A stretch of 64,000 nt of DNA from JAEUIG01 sp046349775 (GTDB taxonomy: Bacteria > Planctomycetota > Planctomycetia > Planctomycetales > Planctomycetaceae): assembly GCA_046349775.1 (NCBI GenBank), contig JAXMBS010000026.1, forward strand, positions 1 through 64,000. The letters are read 5' to 3'. The position numbers were made by a program, and so were the translations under genes. Positions 22,201 through 31,860 of this stretch are shown in pieces. The notes below the pieces were generated by a model. That model saw only the letters and a list, made by a program, of their open reading frames with translations, made no database searches and was not told where the DNA came from. Within the stretch, counting starts at the first letter, position 1, and the number at the start of each line of letters is the position of its first letter.

Positions 22201-23347
22201 CCCTTGGCTCTTCGCCCTGGACCCTCGATCCTTCACCGTCAGCCACCGCTCTCCCGTGCCGTACAGCACGACTCGCTGATGCCGCGGATCGAGCCGGTAG
22301 TACGGCACGTCCAGCGGCAGGCCGAGTTCGATGTGCATCGCCTCGAGGATCGCGCCGAACAGCTCGTTCTTCTGCGGATCGGGCCAGGCGGCGACGGCGC
22401 CTTCGCTGAGCGTGAGGTTCGGGTTCGGGATCAGTGCCCCGATGTTCGTGCCGCGTTCGACGCCCAGCCCCTCACACGCCGGACACCAGCCGATCGGGCT
22501 GTTGAACGAAAAGTGTTGCGGTGTGAGCTCCTCAAACGCGCGGGCCGTACCCGCCGGGCACGCCGAGCAGGAATAATGCAGACTGAGCCGGTCGACCTTC
22601 CAGGCGGCTTCATTGACGGCTTCATCGGAGTGCAGGACATGCGCAACCCCGCGCCCCAGTTCCAGCGCGGTCTCGACGGAGTCCGCGATCCTCCCGCGCG
22701 CCTTCGGATCGACCTTGATCCGGTCGATGACCGCCTCCACGTCGTGTTTGCGCTTCTGATCGATCTCCGGAGCTTCTTCGACCAGGTGCGTCGTGCCGTC
22801 GATCCGCACGCGAGTGAAACCTTGCGAAGCGACGCGCTGCCAAAGCTGCTCATACGGCTGGCCCGGCGACGGGGCAATCGGCGCCGCCAGCACCAGTCGT
22901 GTTCCCACCGGGTAACTCAGGATGCGATCGACAATCTCATCGGTCGTCTGCCGCGTGACGGGCTGGCCACAATCAGGGGCAACACGGCTGGCCCAGCCGC
23001 GCGTACAGGACGCGCAGGTAGTCGTACACTTCTGTCACCGTGCCGACTGTTGAGCGCGGCGTGTTGCCGACCGTCTTCTGCTCGATTGCAATCGCCGGCG
23101 ACAGGCCGTGAATATGCTCGACTTTCGGCTTGGGCATCTGGCCGAGGAACTGCCGCGGGGCGAAGCGATTCGACATAACGCCGCTGACCCTCCGCATAGA
23201 GCGTGTCCATCGCCAGCGAGCTCTTGCCGCTGCCGCTCGGCCCCAGAAGACGCTCATCCGGTCGCGGGGAATTGTGACGTTGAGGTGCTGGAGGTTGTGC
23301 TCGGCAGCGCGCGGATGGAAATGAAATCGGCTGCCGAATCGGTCTGA
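19255..23347 (-). CDS. uvrA: UvrA unit 2 with duplicated C-terminal extension
   Basis: A second complete UvrA. The N-terminus crosses frames: AEHNLQHLNVTIPRDRMSVF, then a Walker A region reading PSGSGKSSLAMDTLYAEG after one shift, ARQFLGQMPKPKVEHIHGLS and NTPRSTVGTVTEVYDYL. From about 22960 the sequence is uninterrupted: zinc module 1 (CSACPAG ... WCPACEGLG), LSGGESQRIRLAGQIG, LDEPTIGLHPRDN, second Walker A (GVSGSGKSSLIGETLA), zinc module 2 (CEDCEGLG ... CSTCRGQRYN), LSGGEAQRIKLAAELV and LLDEPTTGLHFDD. About 325 extra residues follow that are not part of ordinary UvrA and contain two similar halves (GRKWHTRDRI and GRKWHLSRKG). No start codon precedes it, so it is probably fused to unit 1. Two stuttered repeats are translated within it. 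Confidence 0.88.
21341..21375. repeat. Stuttered-word repeat H inside uvrA
   Basis: TTTGTCGATTTTCCATCTTC then GATTTTCGATTGATC: the word CGATTTTC/TCGATTGA repeats. It is translated in UvrA unit 2 as a lysine/serine-rich linker (NDQSKIEDGKSTN) just before the second ABC domain. Confidence 0.6.
22147..22237. repeat. Stuttered-word hairpin I inside uvrA
   Basis: The left arm AAGGGCGGAGGGCCGATGG faces the right arm CCCCTTGGCTCTTCGCCCTG and GACCCTCGATCCTTCACC, an imperfect inverse. Translated, it gives the insert DRGSRAKSQGVDVSTRSPSA between two ordinary UvrA segments (GTGERWLTV and LQYKGLYPAIEEASRVS). Confidence 0.65.
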
Positions 23348-23359
23348 CTGGCCGCGACC

Positions 23360-26300
23360 TTAAGGGAGCGCCGTGGCGGTGTTCGTTCTCTGACGGTCGC
23401 GGCTGGTACGAGGTTTCACACGCCGCGCACTCAGAACTGGTTGCAGCGCTCGGCCCGTATGCGATTGCTCATTCTTTGCGACGTCCTCCGGCGTGCCGAC
23501 CGCGACGACCGCACCGCCGCCTGAGCCGCCTTCCGGGCCGAGATCGATGATCCAGTCCGCCGTCTTCAGCACGTCCAGGTTGTGTTCGACGACAATGACG
23601 GTATTGCCGGCGTCGGCAAATCCATGCAGCACTTTCAGCAGCATCTCAACATCGGCAAAGTGCAGGCCTGTTGTCGGCTCGTCGAGCAGGTAGACCGTCT
23701 TGCCAGTCGAGCGCTTACCGAGTTCGCGTGCGAGCTTCACGCGCTGGGCCTCGCCGCCGGAGAGCGTCGGCGACGGCTGGCCAAGCTTGATGTAATCGAG
23801 GCCCACGTCATGCAGCGTCTGCAGCAGTTGCTTGATCTTCGGATGATTCTGGAACTGATCGAGCGCCTCCTGCACGTCCATATCGAGCACTTCGGCGATG
23901 CTCTTCTCCTTGTATTTCACCTCCAGCGTTTCGTGATTGAACCGCTGCCCCTCGCAGACCGGGCAGGGAACCCAGATATCGGCGAGGAAATCCATTTCCA
24001 GCTTGGTCGCGCCGTGCCCTTCGCAGGCTTCGCACCGGCCGCCGGAGACGTTGAAGCTGAACCGCCCGGCCTTGTAGCCGCGCATTTTCGACTGCGGCAG
24101 TTGCGTGTACAGGCTGCGGATTTCGTCGAACAGCTTGACGTATGTCGCCGGGTTGGAGCGGGGCGTACGGCCGATCGGCGATTGATCGATGTCGATCGCT
24201 TTGTCGATGTGTTCGAACCCTGTGATCCGCGCGTGCGCGCCGGGACTGCCGACGCCGCCGTTGACATCCCGATTCAGCGCCTCCCAGAGGATGTCGTTGA
24301 CGAGCGAGCTTTTGCCGCTGCCGCTGACCCCCGTGACGCAGATGAACTGTCCCAGCGGAAACTCGGCATCGACCTGCTGCAGGTTGTGATGCCGCGCGCC
24401 GATTACCTTGATGGAGTTCGCGCCGCGCGGTCGCCGCTGTTTCGGCACCGGAATCTCGCGCTGGCGCGACAGGAACGCTCCGGTCACGCTCCGCGGCTCG
24501 CTGACGATCTTTTCGTAGTCCCCCTCAACGACCACCTCGCCGCCGCGGACACCAGGGCCCGGTCCAAAATCGACGATGTGATCGGCCGCCCGCATCGTGT
24601 CTTCTTCGTGCTCGACGACCACCACCGTATTCCCCTGATCGCGCAGCCGCACGAACTGTCGAGCAGCATCTGGTCATCGCGGATGCAGGCCGATCGAAGG
24701 TTCGTCGAGGATGTACAGCACGCCGACCAGGCCGCAGCCGATCTGCCCGGCCAGCCGGATCCGCTGGCTCTCGCCGCCGGACAGCGTCGGCGCGCTCCGT
24801 TCCAGAGGTAATCCAGCCCATCTCAGCAGGAAGCCTAACCGGCCGCGGATTTCCTTGAGGACTTCTTCGGCGATGATCTGCTGCGTCGGATCGAGACGAT
24901 GGTCTCGAAGAACCTCGCCGCGTCGGACACGGGCAGGGCACGGGCGTCCGGCAGCGTGAGAAAACTGGTTGATGGTTGATCGTTTATGGTGTTGACGCCC
25001 GGCACGCTCTTTTTTCGACCTCAGGCCTCCGACTTCCGACCTCATCTCCGAAGTCTCTGAATCCCGATCCTGAATCCCGAATCCTCCCGCAATCCGCACG
25101 TTTCTTGCTGCGGATTGAGCCGCGCCCTCCCGCCGCACGCCGAGCACGTCACCGTCTCCATGTACTTTTCGAGCTGCCGGCGACGCATCGGATTGCGGGC
25201 CGTTCGATACTCCTCCAGCAGATCGCTGATGTATCCCTTCCACTTGCCGCCATGCTTCCACACGCCGCCGCTGTGCTTCCAGGCGAACGTGACGTTGCGG
25301 TCCCCCAGCCCATGCAGGAACAACTGCTTGGCTTCGTCCGCCAGTTCGGACCACGGCGTCTTCAGCAACGATCCCTCCCGCAAGGCACATTGCTCTTCGA
25401 TGGCCCGCGCCGCCCCCTCAAACAGGTGCCGTCGCCAACGGCCGACCTCGCGCAGGGCGCCCAGCAGTTCCAGACACCCCTGAGCGATCGACTTCTCTGG
25501 GTCGGTCACCATCCGATCCATCAGAAACTCGAACCGCATCCCCAGTCCGGTACAGTCGGGACACATCCCCAGCGGACTGTTGAAGCTGAACAGCTGCGGC
25601 GACGGCGGCTCGTAGGAGATGCCGCAGTGGGCGCAGGCGTACTTGGCGGAATAGAGCCGATCTTCGAACTGGCTAAGGGCTGAGGGCTGAGGGTCAAGGG
25701 ATTCTGGTTCCGCTTGCCCCTTGGCCCTTGGCCCTTCCCCCTTTGCCCTTTCCTGGCTCACGAGCAGCATCCCGCCGCTGAGCCGGATCGCCGACTCGAC
25801 CGCTTCCGCCAGTCGAGAGCGAATCTCCGGTCCCGCCACGAGTCGGTCGATCACGACCTCGATCGTGTGCTTGAAATGCTTCTTCAGTTGCAGTTGATCC
25901 GACAGGGACACGATCTCGCCGTCAACCCGCGCCCGCAGATAGCCCTGCTTGAGCAGGTCGGCGAACAGGTCGCGGAACTCCCCTTTCTGCTGCTGGACGA
26001 TCGGCGCCAGCACCTGGAACCGCGTGCCGGCCGGCATGGCGGCGATCGTCTCTACGATCTGGTCCGTCGACTGCGCCGTGATCGGACGGTCGCAATTGGC
26101 ACAGTGCCCCTGCCCGACCCGCGCAAACAGCACTCGCAGGTAATCGTAGATTTCCGTAATCGTCCCGACGGTGCTGCGCGGATTCCGCGACGTGGCCTTC
26201 TGCTGGATCGAGATCGACGGCGAGAGTCCGGTAATCGTGTCGACGTCCGGCTTGGGCATCTGCCCCAGGAACTGCCGCGCGTACGTGGAGAGTGATTCGA

Positions 26301-26466
26301 CGTACCGCCGCTGCCCTTCGGCGTAGAGCGTGTCGAACGCCAGCGAGCTTTTCCCGGAGCCGCTGACGCCGGTCATCACAATCAGCTTGTTGCGCGGCAG
26401 GACGAGACTGACGTCGCGCAGGTTATGCTCGCGCGCACCGCGAATGACGATATCGACAGCAGGCAT
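23360..26466 (-). CDS. uvrA: UvrA unit 1, nucleotide excision repair ATPase (frameshifted in the middle)
   Basis: DNA-damage sensor of the UvrABC excinuclease. It starts at ATG 26466 (MPAVDIVIRGAREHNLRDVS). First Walker A is GVSGSGKSSLAFDTLYAEGQ; UvrB-binding region motifs include ARQFLGQMPKPDVDTITGLS and RNPRSTVGTITEIYDYL; zinc module 1 is CAHCG ... CPDCTGLG. Near 25090-24660 the frame changes several times, covering SDAARFFETIV, QQIIAEEVLKEIRGRLGFL, LSGGESQRIRLAGQIG and LDEPSIGLHPR. From 24652 it continues with the second Walker A, zinc module 2 (CEACEGHG ... CPVCEGQRFN), LSGGEAQRVKLARELG and LLDEPTTGLHFAD. It stops at 23360, and UvrA unit 2 follows with no start codon. Two stuttered repeats are translated in it. 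uvrC is at 52537-53854, unlinked. Confidence 0.9.
24967..25086. repeat. Composite stuttered-word tract J inside uvrA
   Basis: Three different word families abut: GGTTGATGGTTGATCGTTTA (24967 on), GACCTCAGGCCTCCGACTTC with CGACCTC (25017 on), and CTGAATCCCGATCCTGAATC with CCGAATCC (25057 on). It adds roughly 40-50 codons to the insertion region of UvrA unit 1, between NVRIAG and LPDARALPVSDAA. The first word also occurs at 61394 and the third, inverted, at 10317. Confidence 0.65.
25671..25758. repeat. Stuttered-word hairpin K inside uvrA
   Basis: The left arm GGCTAAGGGCTGAGGGCTGA then GGGTCAAGGG faces the right arm CCCCTTGGCCCTTGGCCC then TTCCCCCTTTGCCC. Translated in UvrA unit 1 as QERAKGEGPRAKGQAEPESL plus DPQPSALSQ, just before the zinc module (YSAKYACAHCG). 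Confidence 0.75.
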
Positions 26467-26735
26467 AGGGGACCGGCAGGCCGCGGGAGCAGGCGTCTCC
26501 AGCGGGCATTTGGTGTGCGGAAGTCCAGTCCCGGATTATAGGGCGCGGACGCGAACGGGCCAGTGTGTGGATGTCCGTTACTCTGCAAGCACACGCTGAA
26601 TCAATAACCGCACCGAAATCTATCGGTTCGCAGTTACTCCGCGACTCCCCCTCGGTGTGACAATTGGACTCTCCGTCACGCGGGAGTACATTCTGCAAGT
26701 TCACCGGCGACTCCCGAACCTCGGAACCCCCATCG

Positions 26736-27326
26736 ATGCATCCGGCCTTGCGTCACAACCTGTTTCTTGTGAAGGAACACGTCGGCATGTTCAAGGCCGC
26801 CAACAACTACGACGTGTTCGATCCGCAGACCGGCGAAGAAATCCTCTGGTGCCGCGAGCCGAATCTCGGCTTTCTCTGGAAGATGTTCCGCTTCACCGAG
26901 TGGAAAACGGCGACGCCGTTCGACGTCCACGTCACCACTCCGGGCGGCGAGCCCGTGATCCGTGTGCAGCGCGGGATCTCGCTGTTTCTGTCCAAGGTCA
27001 ACGTGTTCGACGAACACGACGAGCGGGTCGGCGGCTTCAAGCAGAAGCTGTTCTCGATCGGTGGAGCGTTCACGATTCTCGACGCCGACGATCAGCCGCT
27101 GTGCGAACTCAAAGGCAAATGGACCGGCTGGGAGTTCAGCTTCGTGCACAACGGCATCCAGCTCGCCCGCGTCACGAAGAAGTGGGGCGGACTCGGCAAG
27201 GAACTGTTTACCAGCGCGGACAATTACATTCTGGAGATTTCCGACCAGGTCCCGCCCGACAACCCGCTGAGAATCCTGATCATGGGTTCCGTCTTCTGCA
27301 TCGACATGGTGCTGAAGGAGAGGTAG
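26736..27326 (+). CDS. LURP-one/phospholipid-scramblase-related protein
   Basis: 196 residues from ATG 26736. The beta-strand-rich sequence, with LRHNLFLVKEHVGMFKAANN near the start, GGFKQKLFSIGGAFTILDAD in the middle, and a terminal hydrophobic stretch (LRILIMGSVFCIDMVLKE), matches the Tubby C-terminal-like LURP-one-related/YxjI fold. Related bacterial proteins have unknown function; the eukaryotic scramblase family shares the fold, which is no evidence for lipid scrambling here. It is transcribed divergently from uvrA across about 270 bases that should hold both promoters. The reading frame is intact. Confidence 0.75.
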   Translation: MHPALRHNLFLVKEHVGMFKAANNYDVFDPQTGEEILWCREPNLGFLWKMFRFTEWKTATPFDVHVTTPGGEPVIRVQRGISLFLSKVNVFDEHDERVGGFKQKLFSIGGAFTILDADDQPLCELKGKWTGWEFSFVHNGIQLARVTKKWGGLGKELFTSADNYILEISDQVPPDNPLRILIMGSVFCIDMVLKER

Positions 27327-27352
27327 CCCGCGAAGCGTGCGGTCGCTTCGTC

Positions 27353-27450
27353 GCACAGAGGAGTAACGGATTACAGGAACAACGGATCGGAGGCGCAGAA
27401 GGCGATGTCGTGCAATTCGCTGTTCTCTTCTGATCCTTTACTCCTGTGCC
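27353..27450. repeat. Stuttered-word hairpin L
   Basis: The left arm GCACAGAGGAGTAACGGATT faces the right arm TGATCCTTTACTCCTGTGCC, nearly a full inverse with one dinucleotide inserted. GGATTAC/CGGATC words recur in the left half. It lies between the convergent LURP-like and LolA-like genes and could serve as a bidirectional end structure. Confidence 0.7.
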
Positions 27451-27474
27451 CCTGCATGACTTTGCCACTTTTCT

Positions 27475-28760
27475 TCATTCCGCTGTCGGCAACAGGGCCG
27501 GCGCTTCGGCAGGAGGCGCCAACGGTGCAGGGTCGACAGCCTGATAGCCCGTGAAGTCAGGCCGCCAGTCGCGCTGCGGAAGTTCATCGTTGACGGCCAC
27601 CCAGTTCAGCACGTGCACCGTCTCGCGGCTCGCGATTGCAGGAGATCAGCCGCGTCGCCTGAGCGCGGTATGTCGCCGGATCCAGGATCACCTGCAATTG
27701 GAGACGTCCCACTGGTCGGCATCAGCCACCGGACGCCCCTACGAATCAGCCGCCGGTCATCGGCCTGCAGCGCGACCACTCGCGCCGCTCCAGAAATCGG
27801 TCGGTATGCACATCGACCGTCGCCGGCAGCGTCCGCTGCGGCATGGCCAGAGGCCGTCCAGGTGCGATCCGACGAACCGGCGAGCTGAACGTCGCTGCGT
27901 CGGGGGACGCGGAATTCCTCGCACTGTTTGTCATCCGGGCGCGCGATCCGCAGCCGGTCCTGATCCCAAACGTAGAGTCGCGCCGGGCCCGATGTCACGG
28001 TCAGGGCTGCGCCATTCTGCGCTTCCGCTCCGATTTGGCATCGGCGGGCACTTCTGAGGGACGCAGCTCGTAGATGCCGCCCCGGCTGCTCGAAATAGAG
28101 GCGGCCCGTGCTCGCTCTTCCGTTCCGGCGATCAGGTCGCACGTGTAGCGCAGCAAAGCTGATCTCGGCGCGGTCAATCCCCTCGGTCGTCGAAGACCAC
28201 TGGGCCAGGACTGCGGACAGCTCGGGGGTTGCCGCCGTGACTTCTGCCTCCGGGATCTCCGTGAGCGCCCGCCAGCTGGACGCCACCAGCGGCGTCGGTC
28301 GCCCTGCCACTTGCACGCCGCCGGCGGCAGGAACGTCGACCACAACCGAACGACGACGACGTTGCGAGTCCCGAAACGTCAACGTCTTCGGAACCGCGGT
28401 CCCCCGCTCGAACTTGAGGTCCACGCCGCTGAAGAACAGACGCGCAGCGGGTCGCGCGGCACGGCCGTCAGGACAAAGGCGCCGCTCTCCCCGGCCGCAG
28501 CCGACCACTCATAATGCTCGATCAGCGTGCGGGCGAGACCGGCCCGCACAGCGCTGGGCCGCTGCGAGTTCATGGACGGAGAGGGCCTGCGCGTGCTGCT
28601 CCCAGTCCGGCGCTGCGGCGGACCGGTCGTGTTCGGCGGTTGCCCGTTCCCACTGGCGCAGCACTTGGACGATGTCGGGAGCATCTGCAGCCTGTGCGGC
28701 GGCGTTGCAGCAATCACGACCAGCCGGACTGCGCACCCGCGGAAGAGTTCGCCGTGCCAT
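27475..28760 (-). CDS. LolA-like exported protein (frameshifted)
   Basis: Reconstructed from several frames: an N-terminal part starting MARRTLPRVRSPA with DAPDIVQVLRQWERATAEHD, then LARTLIEHYEWSAAAGESGA, LFFSGVDLKFERGTAVPKTL and FRDSQRRRRSVVVDVPA, a second block WSSTTEGIDRAEISF with GIYELRPSEVPADAKS, then LYVWDQDRLRIARPDDKQ, and an end reading VHVLNWVAVNDELPQRDW. These phrases are typical of planctomycete exported proteins related to outer-membrane lipoprotein carrier/LolA-like folds; two such units seem to be joined. At least four frameshifts. Role unknown; it is the last gene of the exported-protein cluster beginning at 31860. Confidence 0.45.
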
Positions 28761-29036
28761 GGACGCCTCCGTGCAGAGAATTCCTGAGCAGCGGGCACGG
28801 TGCGTCGGGAACCGGGGCGCAACCCACTTCGGCCCGCCGATTCGGGGCAGGACTCTAACAGAGAATGCCCGAATCTGTAGAAGACGCGATCGGCTGCCGA
28901 TCAACGGACTGGTCGCAGGAGCAATTTCGGCAAGAAGCGTCCGGGCAGCCAACTGGAACGGACTTCGCCTGGAAAGCCGCAACGACAACTGTCAGGGATC
29001 CTGAACATGGTCAATCGTGACAACACCGATCGGATT

Positions 29037-30186
29037 CTATGGACCGGTGCTCGGCATCGATTTGACCACTTCCGCGTTGGCAGATGACCGAGGACGAGTG
29101 GCCCGGACATCGATCTGCAACTCGCTTTCACCGGGTGGCTCGTGCGGACCGTCAGCACGTCGTTGACCTCGTCACCGGGCGCGCGATTTGAACATCGAGC
29201 CATTGCTCGGTGCGGCAATCGCACCATCGGTGGCGGCTTCTGCTTCGCCGTCGCGGCTTGACCGATTCGACGATAAATGCTCGGCCGTCGACTGCCTGCA
29301 GTTGAATGCGACGCTTCGGTCGTGTCGAACGCGGCACGCGCCCAAAATGGACGAGCCGGGGCGCTCGGATGCCCAATCGTCGTCGTACGAGCACTGTGCA
29401 GTCGAGGCGTGCCAGCAGCCGGTCTGCTTTACAAGACCTCAGCGGCAGACGCAGCGGCTCCGCCGGTTCGCCGACCTCTGTTGCGATCTGTGCCGTACAC
29501 TTCCAGGTGGCGCGCCACACGCCCGGCACGATTTCCAGCGGTTGGCCCACGGCTTCCGGCGGAGTGCCGCCGACGTGGTCGGGCAGGTCACCCCAGTCGA
29601 CGATCAAGCTCTCTGGATCGTCCGTACGAGCGGTCTGTTCAATTTTAAACTCGATCGGCTTTGCGCCGGCTTCTTCGCCGTAGACCTCGACATGCACCAC
29701 ATCGGGCTGAATCACCAGATCCGGCAAAGTGCGGATCGTGCTGGCCAACGGGACCTGGAAGACGGCCCCATTCTGCGTACGGCCGGTGAACTCGGCTCGA
29801 TACTCGCGGGTCCCGGGGATGGTTGCTGTCTGCGCCGTGATGCGGAATTCGGCACTCGCGCCGCCTGGAATTGTCAGCCAGTCGCCAACTTTGAGGCTCC
29901 GCTGCTTATGCACGACCTGGTAGCAACTGCAGCCGACGGCGGTGAGTTCCAGTTCCACCGGCTGCGCCTCCGGTACCGTCAGGACGAACAGACATTCGCA
30001 GCGGGCACTGTCGCCGGCCGCTTCACTGGTCAGGATGATCCGTTCCGCACCACTTGGATTGTGAACGGTGCATGGTGCGACCGTCGCGCTCGATGACACG
30101 GCCTCCGTGCAGCCCGGCAGACCGCCGCACAGGGCCGCCAACGCGACAATCAGCACCGGTTCCGCCCAGCGGCGCACAACGATCAC
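29037..30186 (-). CDS. DUF1573-like lipoprotein (3' frameshifts)
   Basis: Starts at GTG 30186, overlapping the TGA of the upstream gene (GTGA), so it is translationally coupled. The N-terminus VLIVALAALCGGLPGC is a lipoprotein signal ending in the acylated cysteine. The body has the DUF1573 immunoglobulin-like pattern: VELELTAVGCSCYQVV, GGASAEFRITAQTATIPGTR and YRAEFTGRTQNGAVFQVPL. A second such domain follows (PDLVIQPDVVHVEVYGEEAG), then a third near APRLVHFGRVPRSTRPK. The last 60 or so codons need two frame changes, ending VVKSMPSTGP-stop at 29037. It probably sits on the periplasmic side or outer membrane. Function unknown. Confidence 0.65.
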
Positions 30187-30620
30187 AGCGGTTGCTCCGT
30201 GCAATCGCAGACTTGCACGTGCGCCGGTGGTGTCTGCGTGTCCAGAGTGAACTCGCACTGACATGTCCCCGAGGCGCTTGTGCAACTGGCCAGGTATTTG
30301 GGCAGGTCGACAACGGTCACGCCGGCGTCCAGCGTGCAACCGGTGGGGTGCGCTTCGTCGATCTTGATTTTGCATTCGCCGGCAACGGCCGTGGCATAGC
30401 GATCCACGCACCGCGTACCTGTGGTCGGTGCGCAGACACCCGATCCATTGACGGCACAATCGCCGCCGCTGGGGAAGCTGGGAGGAACGGCGTGCGGCGG
30501 TTTGCAGATTGCCGGGCTGATAAACGTGGGGTTGCAGTTTGCCGCCGACAACACGGCCGGTAGAACGCCGATGACCACCGCACAGCACAGGAGCAGCCGG
30601 CTACGAGCTTCGTTCCGCAT
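30183..30620 (-). CDS. Secreted cysteine-rich protein of unknown function
   Basis: 145 residues with an N-terminal signal peptide (LLLCCAVVIGVLPAVLSA) and about twelve cysteines in the mature part (NCNPTFISPAICKPP, GSGVCAPTTGTRCVDRY, SGTCQCEFTLDTQTPP, VQVCDCTEQPL). Paired spacing suggests several disulfides or a metal site, as in small extracytoplasmic planctomycete proteins. It sits between a membrane protein and a DUF1573 lipoprotein, overlapping the latter by 4 bases, so the three should be made together. The frame is intact. I recognise no family. Confidence 0.7.
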   Translation of the reverse strand: MRNEARSRLLLCCAVVIGVLPAVLSAANCNPTFISPAICKPPHAVPPSFPSGGDCAVNGSGVCAPTTGTRCVDRYATAVAGECKIKIDEAHPTGCTLDAGVTVVDLPKYLASCTSASGTCQCEFTLDTQTPPAHVQVCDCTEQPL

Positions 30621-30645
30621 GGTTTGGCCTTTCTGATTGACCTGT

Positions 30646-31860
30646 TCAGGATTGTCGGGACGGCGAGGAACGCTTCCGTCGCCACAGCAGCCAGCCAGCC
30701 GCCAGCGCCGCTAAGACATGCAAGACAATCAACGCGGTCCAGCGGTGTTGCGACGATGCCCCCACCGATCCGCGCACCGGAGCGACCGCCGGAGATTGCG
30801 CAACGTGGATCGGCAGCGCGAGTGCGTCAGCTGCGTCGTCTGCAATGCGATAGGCTTCTTTCTCTGTGCCGCGATAGTCGATCACGGCCGTCCCGCGCGG
30901 CACGGAGAGCCGGAATGCGCTGTCAGCCACGGACTCATTCAGCCGCAGGCCATCCACGATGATCACGCGCGCGGACCGAGCGCTGCCGGCCGCATACTGC
31001 ACGTCCATCCGCAGATGGGGAAATACAACACCTGACGAGTGCACCTGCAATCCGCGCTGATAGGTCTCCACGGCCGGCGCGCCGTCGGGCTGACGCGTGA
31101 GCGAATGCGTCACAATCCCGGAACCGGTATCGACGCTGCTTTCGACCTGGAACGGTGTCCCACCGGGTACCGGCGGCACTTGAAAGACGACATCGTCTCC
31201 CTCGAGTCTCTCGAATTCCCAGGCTCCAGCGGAAACTGTCGGCGGCGGCGTCCAGCGTATATCGGCCAGACCATAGTAGTGCACCGCCGATTTCCCGACC
31301 GGCAGCAAATCCAACTGCCGGTTCCTGGGAGTCAGAACCGCGTCCACGTCGCCGTTGGTGACAAACGTGCACCAGGCGTCTTCGAAGCGCCGATGTCGGC
31401 CCGAGGCCACGATCGACATATTTTGCCAGGGGGGAACAACAGCCGGCGGATGGCCCAACAGCGCCAGCAGGAACGGCTCCAGCCGTTCGGGATGATCGGC
31501 CAGGTTGTGTTCGCGGAGCAGCTCTGCAATTCGTTCCGGGCTGTTCAGCGGATTCTGCAGGCTGCTGTTGAAGCAGCGGAACCGGATTTCGGCGGTCGCG
31601 ATTTCGGACCGCTGCGCTTCCCAGAGCGCGGCCAGTTCCTCCGCAGAGACGGGAGAGCTCGCTTCGGCGTCAGCAGACGCAACAGCAGTTGCTCCCAGCA
31701 CGTCCTCCGCCCGCAGAGCAAGCGGCGCAAGTTGCGTCACACAGGCGACAATGGCGGCGACGAAACAACGGCGACGGCGACCGGGCAGCCAGTCCTCGCC
31801 CAGGCGCCCCAACGGTGCCTCGCACCGCGGCAGCGCGTACAGCCCAGCTTCGATCCGCAT
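30646..31860 (-). CDS. Exported membrane-anchored protein, LolA-related architecture
   Basis: 404 residues from ATG 31860. A hydrophobic N-terminal segment (CFVAAIVACVTQLAPLAL) acts as signal or anchor, followed by EELAALWEAQRSEIATAEIR, typical of planctomycete LolA-like exported proteins. Later strands include YYGLADIRWTPPPTVSAGAW, GGTPFQVESSVDTGSGIVTH and RVIIVDGLRLNESVADSAFR. A C-terminal transmembrane helix (ALIVLHVLAALAAGWLLW) precedes basic residues, so the large domain faces outward. It is the first gene of a four-gene cluster running to 27475. Uninterrupted. Function unknown; the cluster suggests a cell-surface or periplasmic assembly. Confidence 0.65.
   Translation of the reverse strand: MRIEAGLYALPRCEAPLGRLGEDWLPGRRRRCFVAAIVACVTQLAPLALRAEDVLGATAVASADAEASSPVSAEELAALWEAQRSEIATAEIRFRCFNSSLQNPLNSPERIAELLREHNLADHPERLEPFLLALLGHPPAVVPPWQNMSIVASGRHRRFEDAWCTFVTNGDVDAVLTPRNRQLDLLPVGKSAVHYYGLADIRWTPPPTVSAGAWEFERLEGDDVVFQVPPVPGGTPFQVESSVDTGSGIVTHSLTRQPDGAPAVETYQRGLQVHSSGVVFPHLRMDVQYAAGSARSARVIIVDGLRLNESVADSAFRLSVPRGTAVIDYRGTEKEAYRIADDAADALALPIHVAQSPAVAPVRGSVGASSQHRWTALIVLHVLAALAAGWLLWRRKRSSPSRQS

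Noticed and set aside
23582..24811. 409-codon plus-strand frame
   Set aside because: Antisense to UvrA unit 1; no domain.
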